A stretch of DNA of 64,000 nt from Amycolatopsis sp. DSM 110486 (GTDB taxonomy: Bacteria; Actinomycetota; Actinomycetes; Mycobacteriales; Pseudonocardiaceae). The notes under the pieces are model-generated. The model had not been told where the DNA came from. It made no database searches and saw only the letters and a program-made list of their open reading frames with translations. The position numbers and the translations under genes were made by a program. The stretch spans positions 2,309,001 through 2,373,000 of the forward strand of contig NZ_CP080519.1 in assembly GCF_019468465.1 (NCBI RefSeq), written 5' to 3'. Of the stretch, positions 27,298 through 35,889 are shown piece by piece. How positions within the stretch are numbered: the stretch's first letter is position 1; every line of letters begins with the position of its first letter.

Positions 27298-28479
27298 GTG
27301 TTCCGTTACGACCAGGCAAGGCAGGTGCTCACCGTGGGGGCCGGCACGATCGCGACGGTGCCGGACGAGCTCACCGCTCTGTCCGCCCGTTCGGTGTGCC
27401 TCGTCGGCAGCCCGCGTTCACTCGCGTCGGCCGCCGGGCAGGCGACGCGCGAAGCGTTGCGCGGCTTCGACGTCCGGCACGAGTTCGGCAAGATCGCGCC
27501 GCACGCGCCGATCACCGACACCGAGGCGATGGCGCGGCAGCTGCGCGACGACCCGCCCGACGCGCTGGTGGCCGTCGGCGGCGGCAGCGTGAGCGACACC
27601 GCGAAAGCGCTTTCCATCCTGCTGGCCGAAGGCTTTCCGCTCGAGGCCAAGTGCAGCACGTTCACACCACCCGACGTGTTGAAGCACGTGCAGCTCAACC
27701 AGCCGAAGATCCCCGTGCTCACCATCCCGACGACGTTGTCGGGCGCGGAAGTCACGCCTGGCGGCGGCGCGACGGACGCTCGCGGCATCAAGCGCGTGTT
27801 CTGGGACCAGAAGGTCGCCTCGCGGGTGGTGGTGTACGACCCCGAACTGTTCACCGACGTCCCGGCCGAGCTGCTCCTGACCACCGGCATGAACGGGCTC
27901 GCCCACTGCGCCGAAGCCCTGTACTCCAAGTCCGCGTCGCCGTTCACGGACGCGCTGGCGGCCGAAGGCGCGCGGCGGTTCGCCGAGACGTTGCCCCTGA
28001 TCGGCGGCGCGACCGGACGGCTGCCCGTCGACCTGCTGGAGGACGCGCTCACCGCCGCGGCCATCGGCGGCCTGGTCATCAGCAACGCGCGGGTCGGCCT
28101 GCACCACGCCGTCTGCCACGTGCTCGGCGCCGCGTACGGCGTGCCGCACGGGGTCGCGAACTCCGTGATGCTGCCGTACGTCCTCGAGTACAACCACGAT
28201 CACACCGAGGCCAAGCAGGCGATCCTGGCCCGCGCACTCGGCGAAGGGCTCGGAGAGACGGGCAGCGCGGCGGTGCTGGCCGCGACCGTGCAGCGGCGCG
28301 CCGGCGTGCCGCGGACGCTGGCGGACACCGGCCTCGCCGAGTCCGACCTGGAGCGGGTGGCCGGGGAAGTCTTGCAGGACCGTGGTTTGTTCTTCAACCC
28401 CAAGCGAGTCCCCGACGCCGGTGCGGTGCTGGGCGTGCTGCGGCGCGCGTGGACCGGCACCGTGACCGGGGCCGCGTGA
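27298..28479 (+). CDS. iron-containing dehydrogenase, maleylacetate reductase-like
   Basis: A 393-residue member of the Fe-alcohol dehydrogenase/maleylacetate reductase fold. The N-terminal domain has VGAGTIATVPDEL and the nucleotide loop GGGSVSDTAKAL. The C-terminal domain has the metal histidines in HCAEALYS, GLHHAVCHVLG and GVPHG. PTTLSGAEVTPGGGATDARGIK closely follows the maleylacetate reductase pattern (TTLSGAEVT). Those enzymes reduce maleylacetate to 3-oxoadipate in chlorocatechol and resorcinol degradation. GTG start 27298 with AGGAG upstream. It overlaps the following synthetase gene by 1 base (TGATG). Confidence 0.85.
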   Translation: MFRYDQARQVLTVGAGTIATVPDELTALSARSVCLVGSPRSLASAAGQATREALRGFDVRHEFGKIAPHAPITDTEAMARQLRDDPPDALVAVGGGSVSDTAKALSILLAEGFPLEAKCSTFTPPDVLKHVQLNQPKIPVLTIPTTLSGAEVTPGGGATDARGIKRVFWDQKVASRVVVYDPELFTDVPAELLLTTGMNGLAHCAEALYSKSASPFTDALAAEGARRFAETLPLIGGATGRLPVDLLEDALTAAAIGGLVISNARVGLHHAVCHVLGAAYGVPHGVANSVMLPYVLEYNHDHTEAKQAILARALGEGLGETGSAAVLAATVQRRAGVPRTLADTGLAESDLERVAGEVLQDRGLFFNPKRVPDAGAVLGVLRRAWTGTVTGAA

Positions 28480-30527
28480 TGGCGGAGCTCGCCACCGGGA
28501 GCGCGCTCGTCGACCTCGTCACCGCGCCCCGCAGTGTGGTCGTCGTCGGCGCGTCGGCCGACCCGGCCAAGCCCGCGGGCCGGCCGCTGGCCTACCTCAG
28601 CCGCTACGGGTTCACGGGCGACGTGTTCGTCGTCAACCCACGACACTCCGTCGTCGGCGGTTACCCGGCGGTGCCGGCCGTGCTCGACCTCCCCGTCGAC
28701 GCGGCCGAGGCCGCCATCGTCAACCTGCCCGCCGACCAAGTGCCGAGCGCGTTGCACGACCTCGACAGCCGCGGTGTGCGGGTCGCGGTCGTGATCGGCA
28801 GCGGCTTCGAGCGCCCGGACAGCGCGCCGCGCCAGGAGCTCAACCGGTTCCTGGCCTCGCCCGACCGGCGGCTGCGTGTGATCGGCCCCAACTGCGTGGG
28901 CACGATGAGCGTGGTTTCCGGCGCGCACCTGAACTTCTCGAGCGTGCTCGGCCGCGGCCCGGCGCGCGCGGGTTCGGTCGCGATGATCACGCAGAGCGGC
29001 GCGAGCGGCAACGGGCTGCTCATGTCGATCCTGCGCCGTGGCGGCGGCATCGCGCACTGGTTCAGCACCGGGGACGAGTTCGACGTCGGCGCCCTCGAAT
29101 TGCTCGTCGGCGTCCTGGCCCGCGACGACGTGCGCACGGTCGGGCTGTTCCTCGAAGCCATCACCGACCTCGACTGGCTGCCCGTGGCGACGGAAGCCAT
29201 CGCGCGTACCGGGAAACGGGTGTTCCTGGTCAAGATCGCCGACAGCGACCTCGGACAGCTCGCCGCCGGCGGGCACACCGGGCGGGTGGTCGGGTCCAGC
29301 GACATCTCGCACGCGGTGCTGAAGCAGGCCGGGTTCGTGCGGGTGCCGGGGATCGCCGAGCTGGCCGACTGCCTGGTGACCGCGCAGGTCGTCGGTGAGC
29401 TGCCCGCGCGGCCGCGGATCGCCGCGGCGTCGGTGTCGGGAGCGGGGGCGGTGGTGCTGGCCGACCGCGTGCAGCAGGCTCCGGCGTTGTCGCTGCCGGC
29501 GTTGGGTACGGCGACGCGGCGGCAGCTGCAGGAAGTGCTGGCCGATCGGGTCGAGCTGCACAACCCCATGGACGTGCCGTTCCTCGGCGAGACCGAGACG
29601 TTCGCACGGACCGTGGCCACGTTGTCCGAAGCGCCGGAATCGGACGTCGTCGTGGCGGTCGAATCGAGCCTCGCGCACGATCGTGAGGTGCTGACCGAGG
29701 TCCTCACCGCCCGGTCCCCCACCGCGAGCCCCGTCGTGCTGAGTCACCTCAGCGAGGACGACCCGATCCCGGAAGCCCTCCTCGCGCGGCTCGCCGCGGC
29801 CCGGGTGGCCGTGGTCCCGACGCCGGAACGGGCGGTGCAAGCGCTGGGCCTGCTCGCGGGTGACGCGGGTGCGCAAGCCGCGGCCGAACCTGCCGAAGAC
29901 CTGACCGGGTACCTCGGCCTGCCGGACATCGCCGCCTTGCTCCCCGCGGATTTCCCCTGGGCGCCTTGGGTTTCCGCACCCGACCGGGAGGCCGCGGCGG
30001 AGGCGGCGAGACGCTGGGGCTACCCCGTCGCGGTCAAGGCGGCCGGGCAGACGATCGCGCACCGGTCCGAGCTCGGCGCCGTCGCGGTGGTGCGCGCCGA
30101 GGACGACCTGACGGCAGCGTACGAGCGGGTCGCGAAGGTGTGCGCCGAACACGGCGACGACGTCGTGGTGCAGCAAGGCGTCGGCGCGGGGCAGGAAGTG
30201 CTGGTGGCCGTGGTGCGCGACCCGGAGTACGGCCTGTCCGCCGTGCTCCGGCCGGGTGGCGTCAACGCCGAGCTGCTCGACGATCAGGTCGTGCTCTGGC
30301 ACGGCTGGCCCGCCGGGCAACGGCTGGCGACGCTGCGTGAGTCCCGGCTCGGCGTGCTCCTGTCCGGCTACCGCGGCCAGACGGCGAGTGACGTCGAGGC
30401 ACTCAACACCGCGATCACCACCTTGTTCACGGCGCTGGCCGACCAGCCGGTGTCCTTTGTGGAACTCAACCCCGTGCTCGTGCTGGCGGACGGGGTCCGC
30501 GCGATCGACGCGATCGGGCGGAAATGA
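28479..30527 (+). CDS. ADP-forming acyl-CoA synthetase (acetyl-CoA synthetase type, fused alpha-beta)
   Basis: A 682-residue fusion that converts an acid, CoA and ATP to acyl-CoA, ADP and phosphate. Order: CoA-binding Rossmann domain (about 15-140, VVVVGASADPAKPAGRPL), succinyl-CoA-synthetase-like domain (about 145-290) with Gly-rich TQSGASG and the phosphorylated-type histidine His266 in AAGGHTG, a third flavodoxin-like domain (about 295-440), then an ATP-grasp domain (about 480-682; YPVAVKAAG, VVVQQGVGAGQE, VELNPVLV). Relatives include pimeloyl-CoA and feruloyl-CoA synthetases. Here it could activate the ring-cleavage acid produced by its neighbours. Confidence 0.88.
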   Translation: MAELATGSALVDLVTAPRSVVVVGASADPAKPAGRPLAYLSRYGFTGDVFVVNPRHSVVGGYPAVPAVLDLPVDAAEAAIVNLPADQVPSALHDLDSRGVRVAVVIGSGFERPDSAPRQELNRFLASPDRRLRVIGPNCVGTMSVVSGAHLNFSSVLGRGPARAGSVAMITQSGASGNGLLMSILRRGGGIAHWFSTGDEFDVGALELLVGVLARDDVRTVGLFLEAITDLDWLPVATEAIARTGKRVFLVKIADSDLGQLAAGGHTGRVVGSSDISHAVLKQAGFVRVPGIAELADCLVTAQVVGELPARPRIAAASVSGAGAVVLADRVQQAPALSLPALGTATRRQLQEVLADRVELHNPMDVPFLGETETFARTVATLSEAPESDVVVAVESSLAHDREVLTEVLTARSPTASPVVLSHLSEDDPIPEALLARLAAARVAVVPTPERAVQALGLLAGDAGAQAAAEPAEDLTGYLGLPDIAALLPADFPWAPWVSAPDREAAAEAARRWGYPVAVKAAGQTIAHRSELGAVAVVRAEDDLTAAYERVAKVCAEHGDDVVVQQGVGAGQEVLVAVVRDPEYGLSAVLRPGGVNAELLDDQVVLWHGWPAGQRLATLRESRLGVLLSGYRGQTASDVEALNTAITTLFTALADQPVSFVELNPVLVLADGVRAIDAIGRK

Positions 30528-30544
30528 AGGCTGAAGGGAAGAGC

Positions 30545-30946
30545 ATGACCGCACAAGACAGGTTGCAGCACTACCAGGAGTCGCTGGGCAACATCCCGCC
30601 CGCCATCTCGACGATGTTCGCGATGGACGAGGGGTTCGCCGGCGACTACACCGACATCCGCGAGCGGATCTACACCCAGCACGCCGACGGGCTCTCGCTC
30701 GCGATGAAGGAGCTGCTGCTGGTCATGTTCGACCTGGCCGTGAGCAACGCCGGCGGCGCGATCAACCACCTGCGCGCGGCCAAGCGGGCCGGGCTCACCG
30801 GTGAGCAGCTGCGCGAGTCGCTGCAGATCGCGTTCCTCGTGCTGGGCGTGTCGGGCTGGGGCAAGGTCGGCTACAAGCTGTGGGCGGCCTGGGAGAACGA
30901 CTTCGAGGAAGAGGGGGCGAGCACCAATGGCCACCACGCGTCTTGA
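30545..30946 (+). CDS. carboxymuconolactone decarboxylase-family protein
   Basis: A 133-residue all-helical protein of the CMD/AhpD family. The core is MKELLLVMFDLAVSNAGGAINHLRAAKRAGLTGEQLRESLQI, the conserved helix pair. The CxxC of AhpD-type peroxidases is replaced (SNAG), so a redox role is unlikely; a lactone decarboxylase or lyase role suits the muconate-type context. ATG 30545 follows AAGGGAAGAG; an in-frame ATG at 30524 overlaps the preceding stop but has no ribosome binding site. The end overlaps the next gene by 20 bases. The true CMD catalytic residues cannot be verified by eye. Confidence 0.75.
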   Translation: MTAQDRLQHYQESLGNIPPAISTMFAMDEGFAGDYTDIRERIYTQHADGLSLAMKELLLVMFDLAVSNAGGAINHLRAAKRAGLTGEQLRESLQIAFLVLGVSGWGKVGYKLWAAWENDFEEEGASTNGHHAS

Positions 30947-32051
30947 GTTCAGCACCGAGATCACTGACGAGATGCTGTCGGAGGCGGCAGCGCTCGAAGG
31001 CCAGGAGATCCGCGTCGAGCCGTGGAACAACGAGGCGACGCTGGACACCATCCGCCACTACGCCTGGGGGCTCGGCGACCACAACCCGCTGTTCCACGAC
31101 GAGCAGTACGCGGCGACGAGCCCGCACGGCGGTGTGATCGCCCCGCCGACCTTCCTGTACTCCAGCTACGACGGCGCCGTCGGCCTCGGTTTCCCCGGCG
31201 TGCAGCCGATCTACGCGGGCACCGAGTGGGTGTTCCACGAGACGATCCACCGCGGCGACCGGATCCTGCCGAAGGCGCGGCTGGGGAAGGTGACCGTCCA
31301 CAGTGGCCGCCACGCCGACCGGTTCGCGATCCAGCGCGTGCACACCGAGTACCGCCGCGAGAGCGACGGGGTGCTGCTGGCCGAGGCGCTGGCCAGCACG
31401 TTCCGCGTGCCGCGCGCCGCGGCGTCGGGCGGGTTGTCGTACAAGGCCCGCGACCGGCACGTCTACCGCGACGAGGAGCTGGAGGAGATCCGCCGCTGGG
31501 CGATCACGGAGGCACGTCGGGGCACGGCGCCACGCAACCCGGCCGAGGTCCAGGTCGGTGACGTGGTGCCCGAGGTCGTGAAGGGCCCGATCGACCAGAT
31601 CACCATGACGGCGTACTACGCCGGCTGCATCGGCTCGCCCGGCTACAAGGCGGGCGAGATCTCGTGGCTGTACCGCACGTGGGCCGTCGAGGAGCCGGAG
31701 CGGCTGCCGAACAACTACGACCCCACGTACTTCAGCGAGCGCGTGCTGCCCAGCCTCGGACACCAGGACCCCGAGGTGGCCAAGGAGATCGGCATGCCCG
31801 GCGCGTACAACAACGGCCCGCAGAAGTGCGGCTGGATGGCGCACCCCGTGCTGAACTGGATGGGTGACGCCGGTTCGCTGCGGGAGTTCTCCGTGCGCCT
31901 GCGCCGCCCCGACATCTTCGGCGACACCGTCTGGTGTGGCGGCAAGGTGACCGAGGTGCGGGACAACGGTGACGTGCTCATCGCGTTGTCCGCACGCAAC
32001 CAGCTCGGCGAGCAGACCGCAGAGGGCAGCGCCCTGGTGCGCTTGAGCTGA
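30927..32051 (+). CDS. double-hotdog MaoC-like acyl-CoA hydratase/dehydratase
   Basis: A 374-residue protein with two hotdog domains. The N-terminal one (about 10-160) contains YAWGLGDHNPLFHDEQYA and GVIAPPTFL, matching the hydratase-2 active-site Asp-His pattern, and the C-terminal one (about 200-374) is less conserved (GPIDQITMTAYYAGC, PGAYNNGPQKCGWMAHPVLNW). Relatives hydrate or dehydrate CoA thioesters such as mesaconyl-CoA or enoyl-CoA. Directly following an acyl-CoA synthetase, it probably acts on that CoA ester. It is the last gene of the operon, followed by a 15-bp-stem terminator. Confidence 0.8.
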   Translation: MATTRLEFSTEITDEMLSEAAALEGQEIRVEPWNNEATLDTIRHYAWGLGDHNPLFHDEQYAATSPHGGVIAPPTFLYSSYDGAVGLGFPGVQPIYAGTEWVFHETIHRGDRILPKARLGKVTVHSGRHADRFAIQRVHTEYRRESDGVLLAEALASTFRVPRAAASGGLSYKARDRHVYRDEELEEIRRWAITEARRGTAPRNPAEVQVGDVVPEVVKGPIDQITMTAYYAGCIGSPGYKAGEISWLYRTWAVEEPERLPNNYDPTYFSERVLPSLGHQDPEVAKEIGMPGAYNNGPQKCGWMAHPVLNWMGDAGSLREFSVRLRRPDIFGDTVWCGGKVTEVRDNGDVLIALSARNQLGEQTAEGSALVRLS

Positions 32052-32054
32052 GAC

Positions 32055-32089
32055 CCGGCGGGCGGCGCGGTGTGCGCGCCGCCCGCCGG
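32055..32089. terminator. strong GC-rich terminator hairpin
   Basis: A perfect 15-bp stem (32055-32069 with 32075-32089) closes a GTGTG loop. It lies between the convergent ends of the importer operon (+) and the MFS gene (-). No T-run follows on the plus strand. Confidence 0.85.
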
Positions 32090-32096
32090 CAGCTCG

Positions 32097-33407
32097 TCAG
32101 TCCACCGGGGCGGCGAGCGGGGTGGCGACTGTCTTCTTGCGACGGACGGATTCCCTGACCAGGAACACCGCCACGAACGACACCGCGGCCATCAACGCCA
32201 GGTACAACGCGATCGCGTTGGCCGTCTGGAACTCGGCGAACAACGACGTCGCGATGATGGGCGCCAGCGCACCGCCGGCGACCGCGCCGATCTGGTAGCC
32301 CACCGAGACACCCGAGTAGCGGACGCGGGCGCCGAACATCTCGGAGAACAACGCCGGGCACGGGCCGTAGGTGAGGCTGAAGATGACCTGCGCGATGACG
32401 AGCGCCACGGTGATCAGCACGGGTGAGCCGGTGTTCACGAGCCAGAACATCGGGAAGCCCCACACCGCCAGTCCCGCGGCACCGCTCAGGAACACCTTGC
32501 GGCGGCCGATGCGGTCGGACAACGCCGCGGCTGCCGGGATCGTCAACCCCGAGGCAACGGCGGAGATCAGCACCGCCACCAGGATCGTGCCACGCGGAAG
32601 GCCCAGGGCCTGCGTGGCGTACGACAGGATGTAGACCGTGAGCAGGTAGTACGCGCCGCCGTTGATCACGGTCGCGCCGGCGGCGAGCAGGATCTGCTTC
32701 GGGTGCGAGCGCAGCAGTTCCAGCAGCGGCGCGCGCCGCTGCGCCGGCTCCTCCGAAGGCGCCGCGTGAGTTTCCGACGCCCGCGACTGGGCGTAGAGCC
32801 CGACCGCGATGAGCAGGATGCTCAGCAGGAACGGGATCCGCCAGCCCCACGCCAGGAACGCGTCCTGCGACAGCGCGGCCGAGAGAATCAGGAACATCAC
32901 GTTGGAGAAGATCAACGCGATCGGCACCCCGAGCTGCGCGAAGCTGCCGTAGAACCCGCGTTTGCCCTCCGGCGCGCACTCCGTCACCAGCAGCACCGCA
33001 CCACCCCACTGCCCGCCCAGCGCCAGGCCCTGGACCAGGCGCAGCACCACGAGCAGGATCGGCGCGGCCACACCGAGGGTGGCGTACGACGGCAGCAAGC
33101 CGATCGCCGTCGTGGCCGCGCCCATGATCATCATGGCCGTGACCAGCGCCGGCTTGCGGCCGAACTTGTCACCGAAGTGCCCGAACACGGCCGCCCCCAC
33201 GGGCCGGATCAGGAACCCGACGGCGAACGTGCTGAACGCGAGCAGCGTGCCCGCGACGGAATCGACCGACGGAAAGAACAGTTTGTTCAGCACCAGCGCC
33301 GAAGCCGACGCGTAGATGAAGAAGTCGTACCACTCGATGGCCGAACCGGCGACGCTGACGAGGATGTTCTTTCTCATCTGCCGGGGCGGCGGGGACAACT
33401 GGGTCAT
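32097..33407 (-). CDS. MFS transporter, metabolite:H+ symporter family
   Basis: A 436-residue permease with about twelve helices. The motif GHFGDKFGRKPALV between helices 2 and 3 and the later ALSDRIGRRKVFL are the MFS loop signatures. The opening SVAGSAIEWYDFFIYASASALVLNKLFFP is characteristic of the MHS family (ShiA, KgtP, PcaT), which take up shikimate, alpha-ketoglutarate and aromatic or dicarboxylic acids with protons. GGAG precedes the ATG. It is the last gene of the meta-cleavage operon, 73 bases after the flavin reductase, and would import the pathway substrate or an intermediate. Confidence 0.88.
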   Translation of the reverse strand: MTQLSPPPRQMRKNILVSVAGSAIEWYDFFIYASASALVLNKLFFPSVDSVAGTLLAFSTFAVGFLIRPVGAAVFGHFGDKFGRKPALVTAMMIMGAATTAIGLLPSYATLGVAAPILLVVLRLVQGLALGGQWGGAVLLVTECAPEGKRGFYGSFAQLGVPIALIFSNVMFLILSAALSQDAFLAWGWRIPFLLSILLIAVGLYAQSRASETHAAPSEEPAQRRAPLLELLRSHPKQILLAAGATVINGGAYYLLTVYILSYATQALGLPRGTILVAVLISAVASGLTIPAAAALSDRIGRRKVFLSGAAGLAVWGFPMFWLVNTGSPVLITVALVIAQVIFSLTYGPCPALFSEMFGARVRYSGVSVGYQIGAVAGGALAPIIATSLFAEFQTANAIALYLALMAAVSFVAVFLVRESVRRKKTVATPLAAPVD

Positions 33408-33430
33408 GGGGGAACTCCGTTGTTCAGGGG

Positions 33431-33466
33431 ACGGGGGTTTTTCGGGCGACGGGGGTTGTTCGGGCG
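33431..33466. repeat. 18-bp tandem direct repeat
   Basis: ACGGGGGTTTTTCGGGCG at 33431-33448 is followed directly by a copy differing at one base (33449-33466). It fills half of the 73-base gap between the flavin reductase and the MFS gene. A function is not apparent. Confidence 0.7.
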
Positions 33467-33480
33467 ACGAGGAAAGCGCT

Positions 33481-34059
33481 TCACCGACCGAGCGAGGCCA
33501 GGGCGCGCCGGTGTTCGATCAGGTCGACCAGGCCGTCGACCACGGCGGTGAGGATCGGCAGCGACGGCGAACCCACCGGCAGCTCGCCGTCGGCGAGGGC
33601 CTGGTGGGCGTGGGGCAGCACGAACTCGGGCTGGCCCACCACGTCGGCGTTCATCTTGTGCAGCACCGAGCGCAGGTTCAGCTGTGCGCGAATGGTGCCC
33701 AGCGGCCCTTGCGAAGCGCCGATGATCGCGACGGGCTTGCGTTCCAGCACCGGACCTTCGTCCACGGGACGGGAAAGCCAGTCCAGCCCGTTCTTGAGCA
33801 CACCGGGCATGGCCGCGTTGTACTCCGGGGTGGCGATGAGCACCCCGTCGGCCGCGCGGATCCGGCGTCGCAGCTGCGCGACGGCGGGCGGGGCCGGGTG
33901 TTCGTCGTCCTCGTTGAACGGCGGGATCGCCGCCAGGTCACCGAAGACGTCGAAGGTGAGCTCGGGCGGCGCGAGCTGCGTGACCGCCGTGAGCAGGCGC
34001 GTGTTGAGGGACTCCTTGCGCAGGCTTCCCGACAGCGCGAGGATCGTCAAGTCCGACAA
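33481..34059 (-). CDS. NADPH-dependent FMN reductase
   Basis: A 192-residue flavodoxin-like reductase. The FMN phosphate loop is LSGSLRKESLNTRLL (residues 9-23), the second flavin loop is ATPEYNAAMPGVLKNGLDWLSRP and GASQGPLGTIRAQ is the third. The family reduces FMN, quinones or azo compounds with NADPH. It lies 13 bases downstream of the tryptophan-dioxygenase-like gene and is co-directional, so it belongs to the operon; it might keep dioxygenase metal or haem reduced, or reduce a nitro or quinone intermediate. Which one cannot be told from sequence. Confidence 0.88.
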   Translation of the reverse strand: MSDLTILALSGSLRKESLNTRLLTAVTQLAPPELTFDVFGDLAAIPPFNEDDEHPAPPAVAQLRRRIRAADGVLIATPEYNAAMPGVLKNGLDWLSRPVDEGPVLERKPVAIIGASQGPLGTIRAQLNLRSVLHKMNADVVGQPEFVLPHAHQALADGELPVGSPSLPILTAVVDGLVDLIEHRRALASLGR

Positions 34060-34072
34060 GGGTTTTCTCCAG

Positions 34073-34873
34073 TCAGGAATCTTCCGGGTCCATGGACCAC
34101 AGTTCGGGGAACGGCACCTCGATCGCCGTCTGCGCCAGCCAGTCGAGGCCGCTGGAGCCGTAGTAGCCGGGCCGGTGGCCGAACGAGCGGCGCGTGGCCA
34201 CGAGGTGCAGGTGCTTGTACTCGGCGTAGCCCTCCGCGATCTTCATCAGGGCCTCACCGCAGAACCGCAGGTCCACCATCGCGGGGTCGCCGCCGTAGAA
34301 GACCGCGGTCCACGCGCGCACCACGTCGGGGTGCGACTCGTGTTCCTCCTGCGGGTCACGCTTCACGATCGAGTCCGGAATGGACAGTCCACGCCGGCTC
34401 AGCAGCGCGAGCGCCTCGTCGTAGACGCTCGGCTCGCGCAGGGTCGTCAGCAGTGACGAGTGCTCGTCCGGCATCGACGACACCGGGTCGGCCAGCGCGT
34501 GCGGGCGGATGCCGAGCAGGAACACCAGCTCGCGATACTTCCACGACTGCAGCGACGAAGACTTGCCGTGGACGGAACCGAGGCCGTTCTTGATCGGCAG
34601 GAAGTCGCCGACGGTCATCCACTCCAGCGATTTCCACGACGCGTTGAGGCCCACGAAGTGGTCCGCCGCTCGCCGCAGGGCCGCCGCGGCCGAAGGGGTC
34701 TCACCGTCCCGGAAGTGCCGCGCGGCGAAGCGCAGCTCGGTGGTGATCAGGCCGAAGTACAGTTCCTGCACCTGGCACACCACGAGGAACGAGCGCTCGC
34801 CCTCCAGGTCGGTCACCGGCTCCTGCAGCGTGTGCAGCACGTCGGCCTTGAGGTAGGAGTTGTACGCGGTCAT
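34073..34873 (-). CDS. tryptophan 2,3-dioxygenase family haem protein (divergent)
   Basis: A 266-residue helical protein. The tryptophan dioxygenase pattern is recognisable: YLKADVLHTLQ, CQVQELYFGLI, SLEWMTVGDFLPIK, SSSLQSWKYRELVFLLG, and the haem-ligand segment YKHLHLVATRRSFGHRPGYYGSSGLDWL. Two sites differ from typical enzymes: the active-site His of the usual HQ-x-x-E-L-W-F motif is Cys here (CQVQELYF), and the GTGGSSG loop reads GYYGSSG. The substrate may therefore be a changed indole or another aromatic. GAGGAGG precedes the ATG at 34873, which overlaps the ACMS decarboxylase stop. Confidence 0.8.
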   Translation of the reverse strand: MTAYNSYLKADVLHTLQEPVTDLEGERSFLVVCQVQELYFGLITTELRFAARHFRDGETPSAAAALRRAADHFVGLNASWKSLEWMTVGDFLPIKNGLGSVHGKSSSLQSWKYRELVFLLGIRPHALADPVSSMPDEHSSLLTTLREPSVYDEALALLSRRGLSIPDSIVKRDPQEEHESHPDVVRAWTAVFYGGDPAMVDLRFCGEALMKIAEGYAEYKHLHLVATRRSFGHRPGYYGSSGLDWLAQTAIEVPFPELWSMDPEDS

Positions 34874-35889
34874 CTCGTGACCTCCTCTGGCAGGGACAGG
34901 AACCGCGCGGCGTTGCCGCCGAGCAACAGGTCGCGTTCGGCTTCGGACAGGAACTGTGCTTTTCGCACCACCTGGCCCACCGGCCGTTCGCCCAGCGGGT
35001 ACGGGTAGTCGCTGCCGAGCAGGATGTTCTCCACGCCGACGACGTCGACCAGCAGGCGCAGCGCCGACGGGTCGAACACCACGCTGTCCACGGAGAACCG
35101 GCCGAGGTAGCTCGACGGCGGGTTCGCCGAGCCGCCGATCACGTCGTGGCGCTCGTGCCAGGCGTTTTCCAGCCGGCCGAGCCAGAACGCGAACGAGCCG
35201 CCGCCGTGCGCGAAGCAGATCTTGAGCGTCTCGGGCACCTGGTCGAACACGCCGCCGAGAATCATCGCCAGCAGCGAAAGGTGCGTCTCCGCGGGCATGC
35301 CCGTGAGCCACTGCGACATCCAGCGGCCCAGCCGCGGCGAGCTCGGCATGTCCCACGGGTGCACGAACACCGGCACGCCCTTGGCCGCGCAGTGCTGCAG
35401 GAACATGACGATGCCGGCGTCATCGAGGTCGCGATCGCCCACGTGGTTGCCGATCTCGACGCCACGGTGGCCGGCGGCGAGGCAGCGGTCGAGCTCTTCG
35501 CACGCGAGATCCGGGTCCTGCAGCGGAACCTGGCAGAACGGCAGCAGCCGTCCGGAGGCCGGCTCGCAGATCTCCAGCGCGAGGTCGTTGAAGACCTTCG
35601 CGATCCGCACGGCCTCGGCCGGCGTGCGGTCGTAGGAGAAGAACACCGGTGTCGGCGAGACGACCTGCACGTCGACCTGGTCCTCGCCCATCTCACGCAG
35701 CCGCTCGCCGGCGTCCCAGCAGTTGGCGAGGATGCGCCGGAACTCGCGCGAGCCGACCATGATGGTCGCCTCGCGCTCGTTCTCGACGCGCAGCCACGGC
35801 AGAGTGCTCTCCTGGCCCGTGCCGTCTGCGCCCAGCTGCGGCCAGCCGCGCGGGACGTAGTGCGTGTGGACGTCGATCACCTGTGGCAT
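34870..35889 (-). CDS. nbaD: 2-amino-3-carboxymuconate-6-semialdehyde decarboxylase (ACMSD)
   Basis: A 339-residue amidohydrolase-superfamily enzyme that removes CO2 from the unstable ring-cleavage product of 3-hydroxyanthranilate, diverting it from quinolinate. Zinc ligands are visible as His8 and His10 in DVHTHYVP, a His in VFVHPWDMP, and Asp in LLGSDYPYPLG; FAHGGGSFAF carries the further active-site His. WD-MPSS and YPYPLGE are typical of ACMSD rather than other decarboxylases. An upstream frame is open but ATG 35889 overlaps the dioxygenase stop (ATGA) and gives the standard N-terminus. The neighbouring dioxygenase makes its substrate. Confidence 0.92.
   Translation of the reverse strand: MPQVIDVHTHYVPRGWPQLGADGTGQESTLPWLRVENEREATIMVGSREFRRILANCWDAGERLREMGEDQVDVQVVSPTPVFFSYDRTPAEAVRIAKVFNDLALEICEPASGRLLPFCQVPLQDPDLACEELDRCLAAGHRGVEIGNHVGDRDLDDAGIVMFLQHCAAKGVPVFVHPWDMPSSPRLGRWMSQWLTGMPAETHLSLLAMILGGVFDQVPETLKICFAHGGGSFAFWLGRLENAWHERHDVIGGSANPPSSYLGRFSVDSVVFDPSALRLLVDVVGVENILLGSDYPYPLGERPVGQVVRKAQFLSEAERDLLLGGNAARFLSLPEEVTR

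Noticed and set aside
28200..30554. 784-residue minus-strand frame opposite the acyl-CoA synthetase
   Set aside because: It is rich in Arg/His/Gly without motifs; the plus-strand protein has all domains of its family.
33431..33466. CRISPR-like repeat
   Set aside because: Only two adjacent 18-bp copies without spacers and no cas genes.
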